A DNA stretch of 7,290 nt, from assembly GCA_011772275.1 (NCBI GenBank), contig WVZU01000204.1, forward strand, positions 9,909-17,198, given 5' to 3'. Position numbers and translations under genes: made by a program. Shown piece after piece: positions 5,824-7,290 of this stretch (position 1 is the first letter of the stretch; every line of letters begins with the position of its first letter). The notes under the pieces are model-generated. The model searched no databases. It saw only the letters and a program-made list of their open reading frames with translations, and was not told the DNA's origin. Origin of the DNA: Planctomycetales bacterium (GTDB lineage: Bacteria; Planctomycetota; Planctomycetia; Pirellulales; UBA7805).

Positions 5824-7290
5824 ATGAAGCTTGTGGTGAGCCCGGACGAAACTGCGTGGTACCAGTTGGACCTGCCCGCCGTGGCGGGGCGTCTGTCGAC
5901 CGACGTCCAACGTGGCCTGGAGGAAGATGAGGCCGCGCGGCGGCTGGCGGAAGAGGGTCCCAACCGGCTGGTCGAGGCGGGGCGGCGGGGGCCTTGGCGG
6001 ATCTTGGGGGAACAGTTGAGCGGGGCGATGGTCGTGATGCTGGTCGTCGCGGCCCTGGTCTCCCTCCTCTTGGACGAATACCCCGACGCCATCGCCATTC
6101 TGACGATCGTGGTGCTGAACGCCGGCCTGGGATTTGTCCAGGATTATCGAGCCGAGCGGGCGATGGCGGCGCTCAAACAGCTGGCCGTCCCCTCGGTGTA
6201 CGTCCGCCGCGGCGGCGAGCTGCGGGAAATTTCCGCCCAGGATCTCGTGCCCGGCGACCTGGTTATGCTGGAGGCCGGCAACCTGGTACCGGCCGATTGC
6301 CGCCTGGTCGAATCGGTTAATCTCCGCACCCAGGAGGCGGCCCTGACGGGCGAGTCGGAAGGGGTGGAAAAGCAGAGCGAGGCCTTGCCGGCGGCCAGCC
6401 GCTCGCTGGGTGACCGCCTCAACATGGTCTACCTGGGCACGGTCGTGGCCTACGGGCGAGGCCAGGGGCTGGTGGTGCAAACGGGGATGAAGACCCAACT
6501 GGGCCAGATTGCCCACCTGCTGCAGAAAGTTCAGCGCGAACCGACACCTTTGCAGCGAAGACTGTCCCAGCTGGGACGCAGACTGGCCGTGGCCGCCCTG
6601 GCGATCGTGGGTGTCGTCTTCGTGTTGGGCCTGGTGCGAGGCGGATTCGCACGGGAAAACGTCCAGCTCATGTTCATGACGGCACTTAGCCTGGCCGTCG
6701 CCGCCGTGCCCGAAGGTCTGCCGGCGGTGGCCACTGTGGCCCTGGCGGTCGGGGCCCATCGCATGCTGCGTCGTAAAGCGCTGATTCGCAAATTGCCCGC
6801 CGTCGAGACGCTGGGTGCGGTCACCGTGATCTGCTCGGACAAAACCGGCACCTTAACCGAAAATCGCATGACGGTGCAGGTCCTCGACTTTGCCGGTGAC
6901 CGGCTCGATTTTACAGAGCAGCTGTGGCGGGGCGAGCCGCTTTTGCAGCCAGATGACCAGCGGATGCAAATGGTGGCCGCTCAACCCGCCATGGCGCTGC
7001 TGGCCGCCGGGGGAGGCTTGTGCAACGATGCCACCCTCGAGACGGAACCCCAACGCCCCGGTTATTTCCACGCCGTGGGGGATCCCACCGAGGGCGCCCT
7101 GGTCATCGCTGCCGCGCGAGTGGGGATGAAAAAAGAGGACCTCGAACGGGCGTTTCAGCGCGTGGCCGAAGTTCCCTTCGACTCGGAACGCAAACGTATG
7201 ACCACCGTCCACGCTTTCCACCCGGACGACGACCACCTGCCGCCAACCCTGCAGTCGGCCCTGCAGGTGATCAACCACATCCAGGAAGGG
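5824..7290 (+). CDS. Type II P-type ATPase, SERCA/PMR1-like Ca2+ (or Mn2+) transporter, 3'-truncated by the window edge
   Basis: This encodes an integral membrane pump that exports divalent cations using ATP. The 489 visible residues are open to the last base; full-length relatives have roughly 900. In order: a cation-ATPase N-terminal domain (about 12-49, from WYQLDLP to EEGPNRL), TM1 (about 68-83), TM2 (88-106), the actuator domain with LTGES (174-178), TM3 (254-272), TM4 (284-304) with VAAVPEGLP, and the phosphorylation motif CSDKTGTLTEN (337-347) whose Asp339 is the phospho-acceptor. GDPTEGALV (419-427) and PFDSERKRMT (451-460) belong to the nucleotide-binding domain. Glu297 of PEGLP corresponds to SERCA Glu309 of Ca2+ site II. 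The residues of site I (TM5, TM6, TM8) lie beyond the window, so Ca2+ and Mn2+ cannot be separated. ATG 5824 fits the family N-terminus but has no clear Shine-Dalgarno; the frame is open some way upstream, so another start is possible. Family identity is very sure. Confidence 0.95.
   Translation, partial: MKLVVSPDETAWYQLDLPAVAGRLSTDVQRGLEEDEAARRLAEEGPNRLVEAGRRGPWRILGEQLSGAMVVMLVVAALVSLLLDEYPDAIAILTIVVLNAGLGFVQDYRAERAMAALKQLAVPSVYVRRGGELREISAQDLVPGDLVMLEAGNLVPADCRLVESVNLRTQEAALTGESEGVEKQSEALPAASRSLGDRLNMVYLGTVVAYGRGQGLVVQTGMKTQLGQIAHLLQKVQREPTPLQRRLSQLGRRLAVAALAIVGVVFVLGLVRGGFARENVQLMFMTALSLAVAAVPEGLPAVATVALAVGAHRMLRRKALIRKLPAVETLGAVTVICSDKTGTLTENRMTVQVLDFAGDRLDFTEQLWRGEPLLQPDDQRMQMVAAQPAMALLAAGGGLCNDATLETEPQRPGYFHAVGDPTEGALVIAAARVGMKKEDLERAFQRVAEVPFDSERKRMTTVHAFHPDDDHLPPTLQSALQVINHIQEG

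Noticed and set aside
5812..6759. 315-codon minus-strand open frame opposite the ATPase
   Set aside because: It is the antisense of a clearly recognisable P-type ATPase; the translation is His/Gln/Arg-rich and matches nothing.

Overview
The window is GC-rich, compact bacterial DNA. Codon choice, the style of the large unassigned first protein and the type II P-type ATPase together suggest a member of the Planctomycetota (Pirellula/Rhodopirellula-like). That is an inference from protein style: no rRNA or other marker gene is present to confirm it.

Layout. (1) Positions 3-3827, plus strand: the 3' part of a very large gene for a protein I cannot assign to a family. Its frame is open through the left edge, so the true start lies outside the window. 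(2) Positions 3939-4628, minus strand, convergent with gene 1: pcm, a protein-L-isoaspartate O-methyltransferase that repairs damaged proteins. (3) Positions 4629-5178: a 550-base divergent intergenic region. From about 4796 to 5024 it is crowded with inverted repeats, a C8-A-C6 tract and an exact tandem duplication of an 18-base unit. (4) Positions 5179-5643, plus strand: a stand-alone YbaK-type aminoacyl-tRNA deacylase, a translation proofreading enzyme. (5) Positions 5644-5823: a short gap with an extended -10 promoter candidate and a GC-rich leader that can fold. (6) Positions 5824-7290 and beyond the right edge: the N-terminal half of a SERCA/PMR1-like Ca2+ (or Ca2+/Mn2+) transporting P-type ATPase.

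How the genes relate. Pcm (repair of aged proteins) and the YbaK-like deacylase (clearing mischarged tRNA) are both protein-quality functions read divergently from one intergenic region, but nothing in the sequence proves co-regulation. The ATPase seems to have its own promoter just after the deacylase stop codon. I see no defence system, CRISPR array, transposase, tRNA or rRNA. The least ordinary parts are the unassigned large protein and the repeat-rich intergenic segment, which may be a REP-like element or a structured RNA.
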